Origin: Flavobacterium tagetis
GTDB lineage: Bacteria > Bacteroidota > Bacteroidia > Flavobacteriales > Flavobacteriaceae
DNA: 64,000 nucleotides
Direction of reading: 5' to 3'
Assembly (NCBI RefSeq): GCF_016735615.1
Contig: NZ_JAERSF010000001.1
Coordinates: 1,504,899-1,568,898, forward strand
Shown here: piece by piece, positions 55,179 through 63,736 of the stretch
Position numbering within the stretch: position 1 is the first letter of the stretch
How the letters are laid out: each line of letters starts with the position of its first letter
Translations under genes and position numbers: made by a program
Notes under the pieces: model-generated
What the model was told of the DNA's origin: nothing
The model's input: the letters and a program-made list of their open reading frames with translations, nothing else
The model's database searches: none

Positions 55179-57080
55179 TTACAAAGTCTCATCTAACCAT
55201 TTGAAAAATTCACCTTGCCAAACTTGAGCATTTTGTGGTTTTAAAACCCAGTGGTTTTCGTCTGGGAAATATACAAATCTACTTTTGATTCCTCTTAATT
55301 GAGCCGCTTGGAAAGCTTCCTGTCCTTGTCCGATTGGCACACGGAAATCTTTTCCTCCTTGGAAAATCAAAATTGGCTTATTCCAGTTCTGAACCAAAGT
55401 TGCAGGATTAAAAGTAGTATACGCTTTTTGCGCTACAGCATTATCTTTTTCCCAGTAAGGTCCACCAAAATCCCAGTTATTAAAGAAAACTTCTTCAGTA
55501 GTTCCTAACATTGAAACCGTATTGAAAACACCATCGTGAGCGATAAAAGTTTTAAAACGGTTTTTGTGAATTCCAGCTAAATAAAATACAGAATATCCAC
55601 CGTAACTAGCACCAACGCAACCTAAACGGCTTTTGTCAACGTAGCTTTCTTTTGCAACATCGTCAATTGCAGAAAGGTAATCATCCATAACTTGTCCGCC
55701 CCAATCTTTACTGATTTGCTCGTTCCATTCAACTCCATGTCCTGGCATACCGCGACGGTTTGGCGCAACAACTACATAACCTTTGGCAGCCATCAAAGAG
55801 AAATTCCAACGGAAAGAATACGATTGTGTCAATGCACTTTGAGGTCCGCCTTGGCAGAATAATAAAGTTGGATATTTTTTAGAAGCATCAAAATTTGGAG
55901 GAAGAATAACCCAAACCAGCATTTTTTTACCGTCGGTTGTAGTAACGTAACGTTTTTCTGTTTTGCTTAAAGCTAAAGTTTTGTACGTGTCTGTATTTAC
56001 ATTTGAGATTTGTTTCCAAGTATTTTTCTTCAAATTGAAAGTAAAAATTTCACCAGCATGATTCATGTCTGTTCTGGTAACGATAATATCATCGCCTGAG
56101 AAACCAATTAAATCATTTACATCAAAATCTCCATTTGTCAATTGACGAACGTTGATTGCAATTTTAGTTAAACCTGGGAAATTAACCGAGAAAAGTTGTT
56201 TTGTTCCATCAATTGGAGCCACAAAAAATACAGTTCTTCCGTCTTTACTCCAGATAAAATTATCTACAGTTCCGTCCCAGTTTGCCGTTAAATTAGTTTT
56301 GATTCCTTTAAATTCAACAATAATATCGTTTTTATCAGATTCGTAACCGTCACGTTTCATTTGTAACCAAGATAAAACTCCTGTTGGAGAAAATTGCGGT
56401 GCTGTATCGTAACCTAAATTACCTTCGGTTTTATTAGTTGTTTTTTGAGTTTCTAAATTGTACTCATAAATATCTGTGTTGGTTGAAATAGCATAAGCAG
56501 TTCCTGCTTTTTTCTTGCAAACATATAAAATGCTTTTGCTGTCTGGCGACCAGATATAATCTTCGTCACCACCAAAAGGTTTTTGCGGAGAATCGAAAGT
56601 TTCACCTTTTAAGATGTCAATTCCTTTTGCTCCGTCTTTGTTTTCTTTATAAAAAACATGATTAAATTTTCCTTCGTTCCAAGTATCCCAGTGACGATAA
56701 TCTAAACCATCATAAATTTGAGCATCAGATTTTGTTAGACTCGGGTAGAAATCTTTACCTAAAACTTTTTCCAGTTTTACTTCATCATTATAAACCACAA
56801 ATTTTCCGTCAGGCGAAACGTTTTTATCAGCCAGAATGTCTTTTGTGTCTTTAATTTCAACGGCAGTTCCACCATTTACAGGAATCGTGTAAATTTTAGA
56901 ACTTGATTTGTTTTCTTCAACCGAAGGAGTAGAAACCTTAAAAACTATATTTTTTGCATCTTTAGAAATTCCAAGTGGAGTCACTCGACCTAATTTCCAT
57001 AACAATTCTGGAGACATAACGTTCTGTCCGATAGCGTTTAAACTCATCATTATTAAGGTTGTTAATAATACTTTTTTCAT
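55179..57080 (-). CDS. S9-family prolyl-oligopeptidase-type peptidase
   Basis: 633 aa. Signal peptide KKVLLTTLIMMSLNAIGQ, a WD40/beta-propeller-like N-terminal half (ISKDAKNIVFKVS; SPDGKFVVYND; SPDSKSILYVC) and a C-terminal alpha/beta hydrolase domain with catalytic Ser in CVGASYGGYSVFYLAG, Asp in FQGGKDFRVPIGQ and His in FPDENHWVLKP. A periplasmic or exported dipeptidyl-peptidase-like enzyme that degrades short peptides. Monocistronic. Confidence 0.92.
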   Translation of the reverse strand: MKKVLLTTLIMMSLNAIGQNVMSPELLWKLGRVTPLGISKDAKNIVFKVSTPSVEENKSSSKIYTIPVNGGTAVEIKDTKDILADKNVSPDGKFVVYNDEVKLEKVLGKDFYPSLTKSDAQIYDGLDYRHWDTWNEGKFNHVFYKENKDGAKGIDILKGETFDSPQKPFGGDEDYIWSPDSKSILYVCKKKAGTAYAISTNTDIYEYNLETQKTTNKTEGNLGYDTAPQFSPTGVLSWLQMKRDGYESDKNDIIVEFKGIKTNLTANWDGTVDNFIWSKDGRTVFFVAPIDGTKQLFSVNFPGLTKIAINVRQLTNGDFDVNDLIGFSGDDIIVTRTDMNHAGEIFTFNLKKNTWKQISNVNTDTYKTLALSKTEKRYVTTTDGKKMLVWVILPPNFDASKKYPTLLFCQGGPQSALTQSYSFRWNFSLMAAKGYVVVAPNRRGMPGHGVEWNEQISKDWGGQVMDDYLSAIDDVAKESYVDKSRLGCVGASYGGYSVFYLAGIHKNRFKTFIAHDGVFNTVSMLGTTEEVFFNNWDFGGPYWEKDNAVAQKAYTTFNPATLVQNWNKPILIFQGGKDFRVPIGQGQEAFQAAQLRGIKSRFVYFPDENHWVLKPQNAQVWQGEFFKWLDETL

Positions 57081-57122
57081 AATCTATTTATTCTTTTTTT
57101 TGTGGTGCTAAAAATACAACAT

Positions 57123-57160
57123 TTAAATTCCAAGTTGTTAAATTCCAAATCCCAAATTTT
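57123..57160. repeat. Tandem AAATTCCAA words
   Basis: TAAATTCCAAG and TAAATTCCAAATCCCAAA occur close together; they belong to the same word family as the inverted repeat at 49110. Confidence 0.5.
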
Positions 57161-57175
57161 GTTAAAGTTTATTAC

Positions 57176-57238
57176 TGTCACCCTGAGCGAAGTCGAAGGG
57201 CGCATAGTTGAGAGGCTTTGACTTCGCTGAACCTGACA
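57176..57238. repeat. Imperfect palindrome TGTCACCCTGAGCGAAGTC / GACTTCGCT..TGACA
   Basis: TGTCACCCTGAGCGAAGTCGAAG (57176-57198) faces CTTTGACTTCGCTGAACCTGACA (57216-57238). This looks like a REP-like intergenic element; similar sequences are known to recur in Bacteroidota genomes. Confidence 0.75.
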
Positions 57239-57308
57239 AAGATTTTAAATGAACTTTAATTACTTATACGGTTCAAAAAAATCATTATTTTTATAAAAAC
57301 TCTAAAAA

Positions 57309-58421
57309 ATGGAATTTAGTTATTGGGAATTAAAAAACTGGTTCGCGAATATTGATTATACTATTGTTGGAAGCGGAATCGTGGGTTTGCATACAGCTTT
57401 ACGCTTACGCGAAAGATTTCCTGCGGCTAAAATTCTGGTTCTCGAGCGCGGCATGTTACCACAAGGGGCAAGTACAAAAAATGCTGGTTTTGCCTGTTTT
57501 GGAAGTCTTTCTGAAATTATGGATGATTTAAAAACACATTCAGAAGATGATGTTGTAGCACTTATCGAAAAACGCTGGAAAGGTTTGCAGTTGCTTCGAA
57601 AAAGATTAGGTGATCAAGCAATTGATTTTAAACCTCACGGCGGATATGAATTGTTTTTGAAAGAAGATGAATTCGGATTTAATGAATGTGTTTCTAAAAT
57701 TCCGTTTATCAATGAAGTTTTAAAACTGCTTTTTAAGGCCGATGTTTTTTCGAAAGAAGTCGACCGATTTGGATTTAAGGATATTCAGGAATATTTAATT
57801 TTTAATCCGTTTGAAGCGCAGATTGATACTGGAAATATGATGCAGGAATTACTAAGACAAGCCGTTTTAGAAAATATTTTAATTCTAAATCAACAAACTG
57901 TAATTTCTTATGCAGAAGCGGGAAATCATGTCGAAGTTGCAGTAAACGATTTTAGTTTTAAAACTCAAAAATTGCTTTTTGCAACCAACGGTTTTTCGAG
58001 CGAATTAACAAAAGGAGCTGTAAAACCTGCAAGAGCGCAAGTGCTTATTACAGAGCCAATTCATAATTTAGATATCAAAGGAACGTTTCATTTAGATAGA
58101 GGTTATTATTATTTCAGAAATATTAATGATCGTATTTTATTAGGCGGGGGACGAAATCTTGATTTTGAAGGTGAAACAACTACTGAATTTGGACAGACGA
58201 AAATTATTCAAAATAGATTGGAAGATTTACTGAAAAATGTAATTTTACCAAATCAGGATTTTCAGATTGCGCACCGATGGAGCGGTATCATGGGAATCGG
58301 AAATAGTAAGAATCCTGTTGTAACCCAACTTTCTGAAAATGTGTTCTGCGGAGTGCGTTTAGGCGGAATGGGAGTCGCGATAGGAAGTTTAATAGGAACA
58401 GAATTAGCAGATTTAATATAA
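57309..58421 (+). CDS. FAD-dependent oxidoreductase (DAO family)
   Basis: 370 aa. FAD-binding Rossmann motif YTIVGSGIVGLHTALRLRERFPAAKILVLERG and the DAO-type NAGFACFGSLSEI region; the C-terminal GVRLGGMGVAIGSLIG is the second FAD contact. It oxidises an amine or amino acid of unknown identity. It overlaps by one base with the transglycosylase gene, so they are co-translated. Confidence 0.9.
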   Translation: MEFSYWELKNWFANIDYTIVGSGIVGLHTALRLRERFPAAKILVLERGMLPQGASTKNAGFACFGSLSEIMDDLKTHSEDDVVALIEKRWKGLQLLRKRLGDQAIDFKPHGGYELFLKEDEFGFNECVSKIPFINEVLKLLFKADVFSKEVDRFGFKDIQEYLIFNPFEAQIDTGNMMQELLRQAVLENILILNQQTVISYAEAGNHVEVAVNDFSFKTQKLLFATNGFSSELTKGAVKPARAQVLITEPIHNLDIKGTFHLDRGYYYFRNINDRILLGGGRNLDFEGETTTEFGQTKIIQNRLEDLLKNVILPNQDFQIAHRWSGIMGIGNSKNPVVTQLSENVFCGVRLGGMGVAIGSLIGTELADLI

Positions 58422-59212
58422 TGGCAGCAACCAAAAAACCGGCACCAAAAACAACTATAAACAAACCAAAACCGAAGACTTCATCTTCAAAAAAATCGAA
58501 TCGTTCTTTTGGAGAAAAAGTTAAATGGTTTTTTATAAAAGCAGCTCTGTGGTTTTTTGGATTATCAATTGGTTCGGTTATATTTTTTAAATATGTTCCT
58601 GTGCCATTTACGCCATTAATGCTCATTCGTGCAATCGAAAATAAAATGGCTGGTAAAGAAGTTTATTTTGACCACGATTGGGAACCGATTGATAAAATCT
58701 CAATGAATTTGCAAAAAGCTGTAATCGCAAGTGAAGACGGAACTTTCCTTACGCATAATGGTTTCGATTTTAAAGCGTTGCAAAAAGCGTATAAAAGTAA
58801 CGAACGCGGACGCCGAATTCGTGGCGGAAGCACCATTTCGCAACAAACAGCCAAAAATGTCTTTTTATGGCAAGGAAAAAGTTATTTTCGTAAAGGACTT
58901 GAGGCGTACTTTACTGTCTTAATTGAAATTATTTGGGGTAAAGAGCGAATCATGGAAGTGTACTTAAACAGTATCGAAATGGGTGACGGAGTTTATGGCG
59001 CTTATGCCGCAACTGAACATTGGTATCGCAGAGATGCTTCAAGTTTAACGCCAATGCAAGCAGCAGGAATTGCAGCGATTCTTCCAAATCCGAGAAAATT
59101 TAAAGCGACAGGCTCTTCGAGTTATATTAATAGAAGAAAAGAACGAATTGTGCGCGAGATGCGTTACGTCGGCAAAATCAATTATAATGGAAAAGAAGAA
59201 AAGAAGAAGTAA
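58421..59212 (+). CDS. mtgA: Monofunctional peptidoglycan transglycosylase
   Basis: 263 aa. Short basic N-terminus, one membrane helix (AALWFFGLSIGSVIFF), then a GT51 domain with the catalytic Glu in AVIASEDGTFLTHNGFDFKALQKA and RGGSTISQQTAKNVFLW, followed by EIIWGKERIMEVYLNSIEMGDGVYG. It polymerises lipid II into glycan strands at the inner membrane. No transpeptidase domain, as expected for MtgA. Confidence 0.94.
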   Translation: MAATKKPAPKTTINKPKPKTSSSKKSNRSFGEKVKWFFIKAALWFFGLSIGSVIFFKYVPVPFTPLMLIRAIENKMAGKEVYFDHDWEPIDKISMNLQKAVIASEDGTFLTHNGFDFKALQKAYKSNERGRRIRGGSTISQQTAKNVFLWQGKSYFRKGLEAYFTVLIEIIWGKERIMEVYLNSIEMGDGVYGAYAATEHWYRRDASSLTPMQAAGIAAILPNPRKFKATGSSSYINRRKERIVREMRYVGKINYNGKEEKKK

Positions 59213-60158
59213 AAAACTGCTTTTTGCTTTTCTGATTTTGACTGTAACGTTAACTTTTGGACAAGGAAAAACAACAGAAATTGGTTTTATATCGGATAAT
59301 GATTTGTACACATCGTCTAAATATGATATGTATTATACCAATGGTCTGGAACTTTTTTACCGATTTTTATCAAAAAATGATAATCCAAGAATCAATAAAA
59401 AAATTACCGAATTTCGTATCGGACAATATATTTATAATCCGCGATTTTTAAATAAAGAAGCCGTTACGGTAAATGATCGTCCTTTTACAGCTTATCTTTT
59501 TGCTGAAGCAGGAAAAAGCTTTTTTTATCAAAGCGAATCGGTTTTAAAAATCGATTTTCAATTGGGTTTTATGGGGCCAAATGCTTTGGGAGAAGAAACG
59601 CAGGTTGGTTTTCATAAAATAATTGGCTACAAAAAAGTATATGGCTGGGAAAACCAGTTGCATAATGCTTTTGGTGTACAGGCTCATGCTATTTACTCTA
59701 AAAAAATGTTTTCGTCAAAACATTATGATTTTGTAGATCTTCATTGGCAGTCAGAAGGCAGTCTAGGAACTATTTTTTCTGGAGTTTCAACGGGATTTAT
59801 GGCGAGATTTGGATTTAAAAAACTGCTTCCAATTTATGATTCTAATATGCATAATGCTTCGGTAAGCGCAAATGCGCAACCAAATATTAGAGAATTTTAT
59901 TTCTACGCTGCGCCAAGCGTCAATTATCAGTTTTATGATGCTACAATTGAAGGAAGCATGTTTAATGATACAAGTCCAGTAACTTTCGATTTGGAACCAC
60001 TTCGTTTCAATGCCGAAGCTGGTTTAAAATACCGACACAATAACTTCAACATATCTTATTCCTTTCTTTATCGCGGAAGAGAATTGAATGATCCAGGAAT
60101 TGATACTAATTCGGGATATTTTTACGGATCTATAAGAATGGGTTTTTTGCTTAAATAA
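59187..60158 (+). CDS. Lipid A 3'-O-deacylase LpxR-like
   Basis: 323 aa from ATG 59187 (signal peptide RRSKKLLFAFLILTVTLTFG); the gene overlaps mtgA by 26 bases. LpxR pattern: ISDNDLYTSSKYDMYYTNGLELF, VNDRPFTAYLFAEAGKSFFY, LGFMGPNALGEETQVGFHKIIGYKKVYGWENQLHNAF. An outer-membrane barrel that removes 3'-linked acyl chains from lipid A. The catalytic Asn-Asp and His-type positions appear conserved by eye. It belongs with mtgA in an envelope-modification unit. Confidence 0.9.
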   Translation: MEKKKRRSKKLLFAFLILTVTLTFGQGKTTEIGFISDNDLYTSSKYDMYYTNGLELFYRFLSKNDNPRINKKITEFRIGQYIYNPRFLNKEAVTVNDRPFTAYLFAEAGKSFFYQSESVLKIDFQLGFMGPNALGEETQVGFHKIIGYKKVYGWENQLHNAFGVQAHAIYSKKMFSSKHYDFVDLHWQSEGSLGTIFSGVSTGFMARFGFKKLLPIYDSNMHNASVSANAQPNIREFYFYAAPSVNYQFYDATIEGSMFNDTSPVTFDLEPLRFNAEAGLKYRHNNFNISYSFLYRGRELNDPGIDTNSGYFYGSIRMGFLLK

Positions 60159-60175
60159 TAACCATATCTGGGAGT

Positions 60176-60388
60176 ATGAGTCGATTTATATATAAAATAT
60201 TATCCTTAATTTTTGCAATTTTTTTTATTTATTGTATGGTGCAATTTATTAGTACTAATGCCTTTCAAATTAGATATTTTAGAGGTTATACAGATATAAA
60301 ACTTGTATCAATTAGAATACTTATTCTTTTAGTAAGTTTGCTTTTGGCATCAGTTTTTTTACTTATTGATAGGAATAAAAACAAATGA
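60176..60388 (+). CDS. Small membrane protein, 70 aa
   Basis: Two hydrophobic helices (KILSLIFAIFFIYCMVQFI; IRILILLVSLLLASVFLLI) and a basic tail. It follows the LpxR-like gene by 17 bases. No family recognised. Confidence 0.6.
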   Translation: MSRFIYKILSLIFAIFFIYCMVQFISTNAFQIRYFRGYTDIKLVSIRILILLVSLLLASVFLLIDRNKNK

Positions 60389-60440
60389 TATTTTTAAAAG
60401 AAATTGCTTATTTTTTCTGATTGAATGAAAAGAATAATAA

Positions 60441-60650
60441 ATGAAAATACTCATTGATACCAATATATTTCTTGACTTTTATCGTTCTAGCGGTACATCA
60501 ATTCACATTTTTAGTACTCTGATTGAAAATATTGATCAATTTTATAACAAAAAAGCCATTTCCGGAAAACAGAAATGGCTTTTTCGTTATAATAAATTGA
60601 AAGGCTTATTTTCTCTTCAAAATTTTTTAAATTTCGAAGATTGGTCTTAA
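60441..60650 (+). pseudogene. Truncated PIN-domain ORF
   Basis: Starts MKILIDTNIFLDFYRSSG, the typical first strand of a PIN-domain RNase with its first catalytic aspartate. After about 33 residues the frame runs into the terminator hairpin at 60549-60585 and stops, far short of the usual 120-140 aa. The other acidic residues are missing. It is best read as the broken start of a PIN toxin-like gene. The partner antitoxin gene is not seen. Confidence 0.65.
60549..60585. terminator. Hairpin inside the PIN remnant
   Basis: AAAAAGCCATTTC and GAAATGGCTTTTT arms with T/A runs on both sides. It probably ends transcription of the minus-strand lipoprotein gene at 60647. Confidence 0.85.
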
Positions 60651-61678
60651 TGACGATTGTCGCATTGAATATTAATTTCTTCATTTGATTTGTCGATTAC
60701 CGAAATACTCGGACAGCCAAAAGAAACATATTCAAAACCAAAAACAACTTCGGGTTTATTTTTAAAAAGTTTTCCTGTCCATTGGTCAATAGAATTTTCT
60801 CCGTTTTCATAATTTAATGGAGAAGGGGATGTGCCTTCGCTTTGGCTAAAAAGTTTTTCGATTATAACATCTTTGGTTTTAGAATTAACGACTAAAAGAC
60901 GTCTGCCATAAATTATTTTATTGCTATCTAGGTAATCTTGTAAAAAATACTCATAACTCTCTGTTTTGAAAAAATACGTATTGCCTGTTAATGTGTTCTT
61001 TAGCAAAGTACGGTCGTCATTTTTTAATGGTTTTGACGGATAATCCTTTTTTGCGATTTTTTTCCATGAAATGGGCTTCAAATGTTCTTGAGAAAACGGA
61101 TTTTCTTTGCCTACATAAACCAAAGCATCTCTGTAATATTCACTGAAACCGTTTAAATGTTTTTTGTTGATTTCGAAACCAATCATAAAATCATAATTAT
61201 CATACGGCCAATCTTCTTCAGAAGAATATCCGTTTAACATTGCAGCTGTTTTTAGGTTTTTTACTGCAAAAGAAACCTGTTTGTTTTTGGCATAATCGTA
61301 AATAAACAATGAATCCGTTTCAGAAATATTGGTTTTAGACAAAAATCTTTTTCTGTAGTTTTTGACGAATGTAAAATATTGCGAATCGTATTTCCCCATT
61401 TTTTCTATGTTAGGTAAAACGAGCGTATCTTTTTCGTCGGTGACAGGATAAATATCAGAAAGTGAAACAAATGCAACCTCACTGCTATCTTTTGGTATAA
61501 CGTTAAATAGATAAATGCTTTCTTTTTTTGAAGCTTCTTCGGCTTGAAGAGTATCAGTTTCAGTTTCAGCCTGTTCTGTTACTTCAGGAAGTGTAGTTGT
61601 TGTGGTGTTTTCTTTTTTATTACAGGCAGATAACAGAATTAAAAAAGCGGTTGATAAAAAGAACGATCTTGTTGTCAT
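60647..61678 (-). CDS. Hypothetical lipoprotein, 343 aa
   Basis: Lipoprotein signal ending LILLSAC. A Thr/Glu-rich linker (KKENTTTTTLPEVTEQAETETDTLQ) precedes a beta-rich domain with SLSDIYPVTDEKDTLVLP and a C-terminal FGFEYVSFGCPSISVID. No known family. Probably anchored in the outer or inner membrane. Confidence 0.75.
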   Translation of the reverse strand: MTTRSFFLSTAFLILLSACNKKENTTTTTLPEVTEQAETETDTLQAEEASKKESIYLFNVIPKDSSEVAFVSLSDIYPVTDEKDTLVLPNIEKMGKYDSQYFTFVKNYRKRFLSKTNISETDSLFIYDYAKNKQVSFAVKNLKTAAMLNGYSSEEDWPYDNYDFMIGFEINKKHLNGFSEYYRDALVYVGKENPFSQEHLKPISWKKIAKKDYPSKPLKNDDRTLLKNTLTGNTYFFKTESYEYFLQDYLDSNKIIYGRRLLVVNSKTKDVIIEKLFSQSEGTSPSPLNYENGENSIDQWTGKLFKNKPEVVFGFEYVSFGCPSISVIDKSNEEINIQCDNRH

Positions 61679-61840
61679 TATTTAAATTTGATTTCGGGTT
61701 TCGCTATGTACGAAAGTACTTTAATTTGTTTGAATTAGAAAATCAAAAGTTTAGTGACTAGATATGTTTTAAAGGCTGTTTTGTCTTTTTTCTTATAAAT
61801 AAAAGAAAGGTTTTTCATAACATTTGACGCCTAGCATTTG

Positions 61841-62431
61841 TTACAATTTTTTTATTGCGATAATATTTCCTGTCTTTTTATCGAAAGTAATGGTTTTGTT
61901 TGGTCCTCCATAAAAGAGAGTTAAAGTCAGAGTGTTATCGGTTTCGTTTTTAAAAATAATATCTTTCGCCGTTCTGATTTTAATATCCAAGTCATCATTC
62001 ATAAGCTGAGAATCGGTGCATTTGATAATTCTTTTTTCTAATAATCCTTTTTTCTCAATTACTTCAAACCATGGACGTCCCATTGCACTATAACCTACAA
62101 TTTGTGCTCTATAATTTTTATTCAAATCTATGTTTTGGTACAAACCTAATGATGTACTTGAAAGCAATAAGGCGAAAAAAGGCATCATCATAGCCATAAT
62201 ACTTATTGCAAATGTTCCGATTATTGCCACCAAAAGAAGTTTTGCCATGAGTTTTTTCCAAAAAACAATAATTATTACAAAACTGCTTATCAGCCAAAGC
62301 CATGATAAAACCACGTCGCTGTAATAACCACGTAAACTGATTTCTTGAAAGTAATACAAAAGGCAGTCCAGCACAAAAAGTGCACAGATAATGAAATAGA
62401 CTCTCAATATTATTTTTTTACTTTGGCTCAT
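61841..62431 (-). CDS. Hypothetical membrane protein, 196 aa
   Basis: Three to four membrane helices in the first 110 residues (RVYFIICALFVLDCLLYYF; VLSWLWLISSFVIIIVFW; KLLLVAIIGTFAISIMAMMMPFFALLLS) and a soluble beta-type C-terminus (YRAQIVGYSAMGRPWFEVIEKKGLLEKRIIKC). The 4-base overlap with the gene before it shows co-translation. No family recognised. Confidence 0.7.
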   Translation of the reverse strand: MSQSKKIILRVYFIICALFVLDCLLYYFQEISLRGYYSDVVLSWLWLISSFVIIIVFWKKLMAKLLLVAIIGTFAISIMAMMMPFFALLLSSTSLGLYQNIDLNKNYRAQIVGYSAMGRPWFEVIEKKGLLEKRIIKCTDSQLMNDDLDIKIRTAKDIIFKNETDNTLTLTLFYGGPNKTITFDKKTGNIIAIKKL

Positions 62432-62871
62432 AATTTTTTTAAGATGTAGTTTAAAGTAAATATTGTAAGAATAGATAAAGTTAAAATAGGGAGGAAAGAA
62501 AATTCAAGAGTATACATTATTTCTTCTTTAAAAAGATATGTACTCCACGCAGATTCTCGATCTACAAAAAGGGTATAATCCCAGAAAAACCATATTAAGA
62601 TTAACAATAGTAATTGAAGTGTAACTTTTAGATTCCTGTTTTTAATTAAAGAAAAAGGCAGAAAAACTATTGATAAGAAAACAGTAGAAAACAACGTCAT
62701 TAAATAAGCATCGTCAAAGAATGAACAATCTAAACAACCACTTGATGGTTTGTTAGAAAAACTACCCATTGCCCAGTAGATCTCTATTAAAGTAAAGACA
62801 AAAAGTATAACTGCAATTAGAAGAGGTTTTTTTATGAATGAGAATATTTTGTTTTTTAAGTTTTGATTCAT
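62428..62871 (-). CDS. Hypothetical membrane protein, 147 aa
   Basis: Four hydrophobic segments, with a SSGCLDCSFFDDAYL loop carrying two cysteines. First gene of a two-gene minus-strand unit; overlaps the next by 4 bases (ATGA type). No family recognised. Confidence 0.7.
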   Translation of the reverse strand: MNQNLKNKIFSFIKKPLLIAVILFVFTLIEIYWAMGSFSNKPSSGCLDCSFFDDAYLMTLFSTVFLSIVFLPFSLIKNRNLKVTLQLLLLILIWFFWDYTLFVDRESAWSTYLFKEEIMYTLEFSFLPILTLSILTIFTLNYILKKL

Positions 62872-62926
62872 TTTGAAACGTTTAATGGGCTATTAAAAAT
62901 ATCCTGTTAGGAAATTTTGTTTCACG

Positions 62927-62934
62927 CAAAAATA
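62927..62934 (-). promoter_or_regulatory. -7 box upstream of the two-gene membrane unit
   Basis: Minus strand TATTTTTG, about 55 bases before the start at 62871. No TTG at the normal spacing. Confidence 0.45.
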
Positions 62935-63025
62935 GAAAACAACTTTTGAAGAAATATCTTTCAAAAAATATAATTATGTCAAAATTAGTTTTATGAAAAT
63001 ATTAAAGACTTAACTGTTTGATAAC

Positions 63026-63247
63026 ATGAAAGATATTTTTGATTATTTACCTTTAATTAAAAATTTAGTTATGGATATCAATTGGAATATAATAGCGATT
63101 GTAGCAATATTGGTAATTATTCTTGTTGTGCTAACAATCAGAAAAAATCAGCGAGAGAAAAAGAAATTGGAAAAATTGCTAAACAACGATTTTAAAAAAG
63201 CTGAGAAAAAAAGAGTTGATGCAGATGATGCTGCAAATGAGAAATAG
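63026..63247 (+). CDS. Small single-pass membrane protein, 73 aa
   Basis: One membrane helix (IIAIVAILVIILVVLTI) and a charged coiled-coil-like cytosolic tail (RKNQREKKKLEKLLNNDFKKAEKKR). The start at 63026 is the first ATG; 63071 is an alternative. Followed by a terminator. Confidence 0.6.
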   Translation: MKDIFDYLPLIKNLVMDINWNIIAIVAILVIILVVLTIRKNQREKKKLEKLLNNDFKKAEKKRVDADDAANEK

Positions 63248-63272
63248 ATAGAATTAGTTTTTCTAAAAAAAT

Positions 63273-63308
63273 AAACCCCTTGTAAAACAGAATTTACAAG
63301 GTTTTTTT
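63273..63308. terminator. Terminator between the 73-aa and GIY-YIG genes
   Basis: CCTTGTAAA, ACAGAA, TTTACAAGG, then a T-run; on the other strand it also follows the GIY-YIG gene. Confidence 0.85.
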
Positions 63309-63312
63309 ATTT

Positions 63313-63326
63313 TGTGGAGAATACCG
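63313..63326 (+). repeat. Copy of the tRNA-Ala 3' end (direct repeat, left)
   Basis: TGTGGAGAATACCG is identical to 63661-63674, which is the 3' end of the tRNA-Ala gene read from the plus strand. The upstream TTATTT(T) also matches, giving about 19 bases of similarity. Confidence 0.75.
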
Positions 63327-63346
63327 TCCCGATGTATCTAGATATT

Positions 63347-63595
63347 TTAGCTTTTTGTTATTATTAGCTTTTCGATATATTTTCTGCTTTTGATTTTTTT
63401 GATTTGCAATTCTCTTTTGCAGGCTTCACTTCTTGTTAAGAATGTCTCAGAATATTTTAATTCCCAATCTTTCACAACTTTTGTGAATTTACTTCTGCTA
63501 TTTAAATGGTCTTTTAAACGCTGTTCAATATTTTGGCATGAACCAACATAGTATTTGTCTAATGTTTTTGAATATATAATGTAGATATAAAACAT
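63347..63595 (-). CDS. GIY-YIG nuclease family protein (UPF0213-like)
   Basis: 82 aa from the ATG at 63595. GIY-YIG core: MFYIYIIYSKTLDKYYVGSCQNIEQRLKDH with the Y-I-Y ... Y-V-G signature, then KFTKVVKDWELKYSETFLTRSEACKRELQIKKIKSRKYIEKLI, containing the conserved glutamate region. A single-domain nuclease of unknown target. The gene lies between two copies of the tRNA-Ala 3' end. The longer start at 63622 overlaps a terminator hairpin and is rejected. Confidence 0.88.
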   Translation of the reverse strand: MFYIYIIYSKTLDKYYVGSCQNIEQRLKDHLNSRSKFTKVVKDWELKYSETFLTRSEACKRELQIKKIKSRKYIEKLIITKS

Positions 63596-63612
63596 AAAAT
63601 GTGTATTAAAAA

Positions 63613-63652
63613 AAATACCCAAGCAGAATTAAATATCTGTTTGGGTATTTTT
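63613..63652 (-). terminator. Terminator after tRNA-Ala
   Basis: AATACCCAAGCAGA and TCTGTTTGGGTATT arms, about 16 bp with one wobble; on the minus strand followed by T residues. It sits just upstream of the GIY-YIG gene. Confidence 0.8.
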
Positions 63653-63662
63653 GAATTATTTG

Positions 63663-63736
63663 TGGAGAATACCGGATTCGAACCGGTCGCCTCTACGCTG
63701 CCAGCGTAGCGCTCTAGCCAAATGAGCTAATCCCCC
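63663..63736 (-). tRNA. tRNA-Ala (anticodon GGC)
   Basis: Minus-strand cloverleaf of 74 bases: acceptor GGGGGAT/ATTCTCC (two wobble pairs), D-arm GCTCATTTGGCTAGAGC, anticodon arm CTACG-CTGGCAG-CGTAG with anticodon GGC, T-arm CCGGTTCGAATCCGG, discriminator A. CCA is not encoded. It heads a tandem array of degenerate copies. Confidence 0.93.

Noticed and set aside
58288..58626. 112-aa minus-strand frame over the FAD oxidoreductase/mtgA junction
   Set aside because: It is antisense to two well-supported genes.
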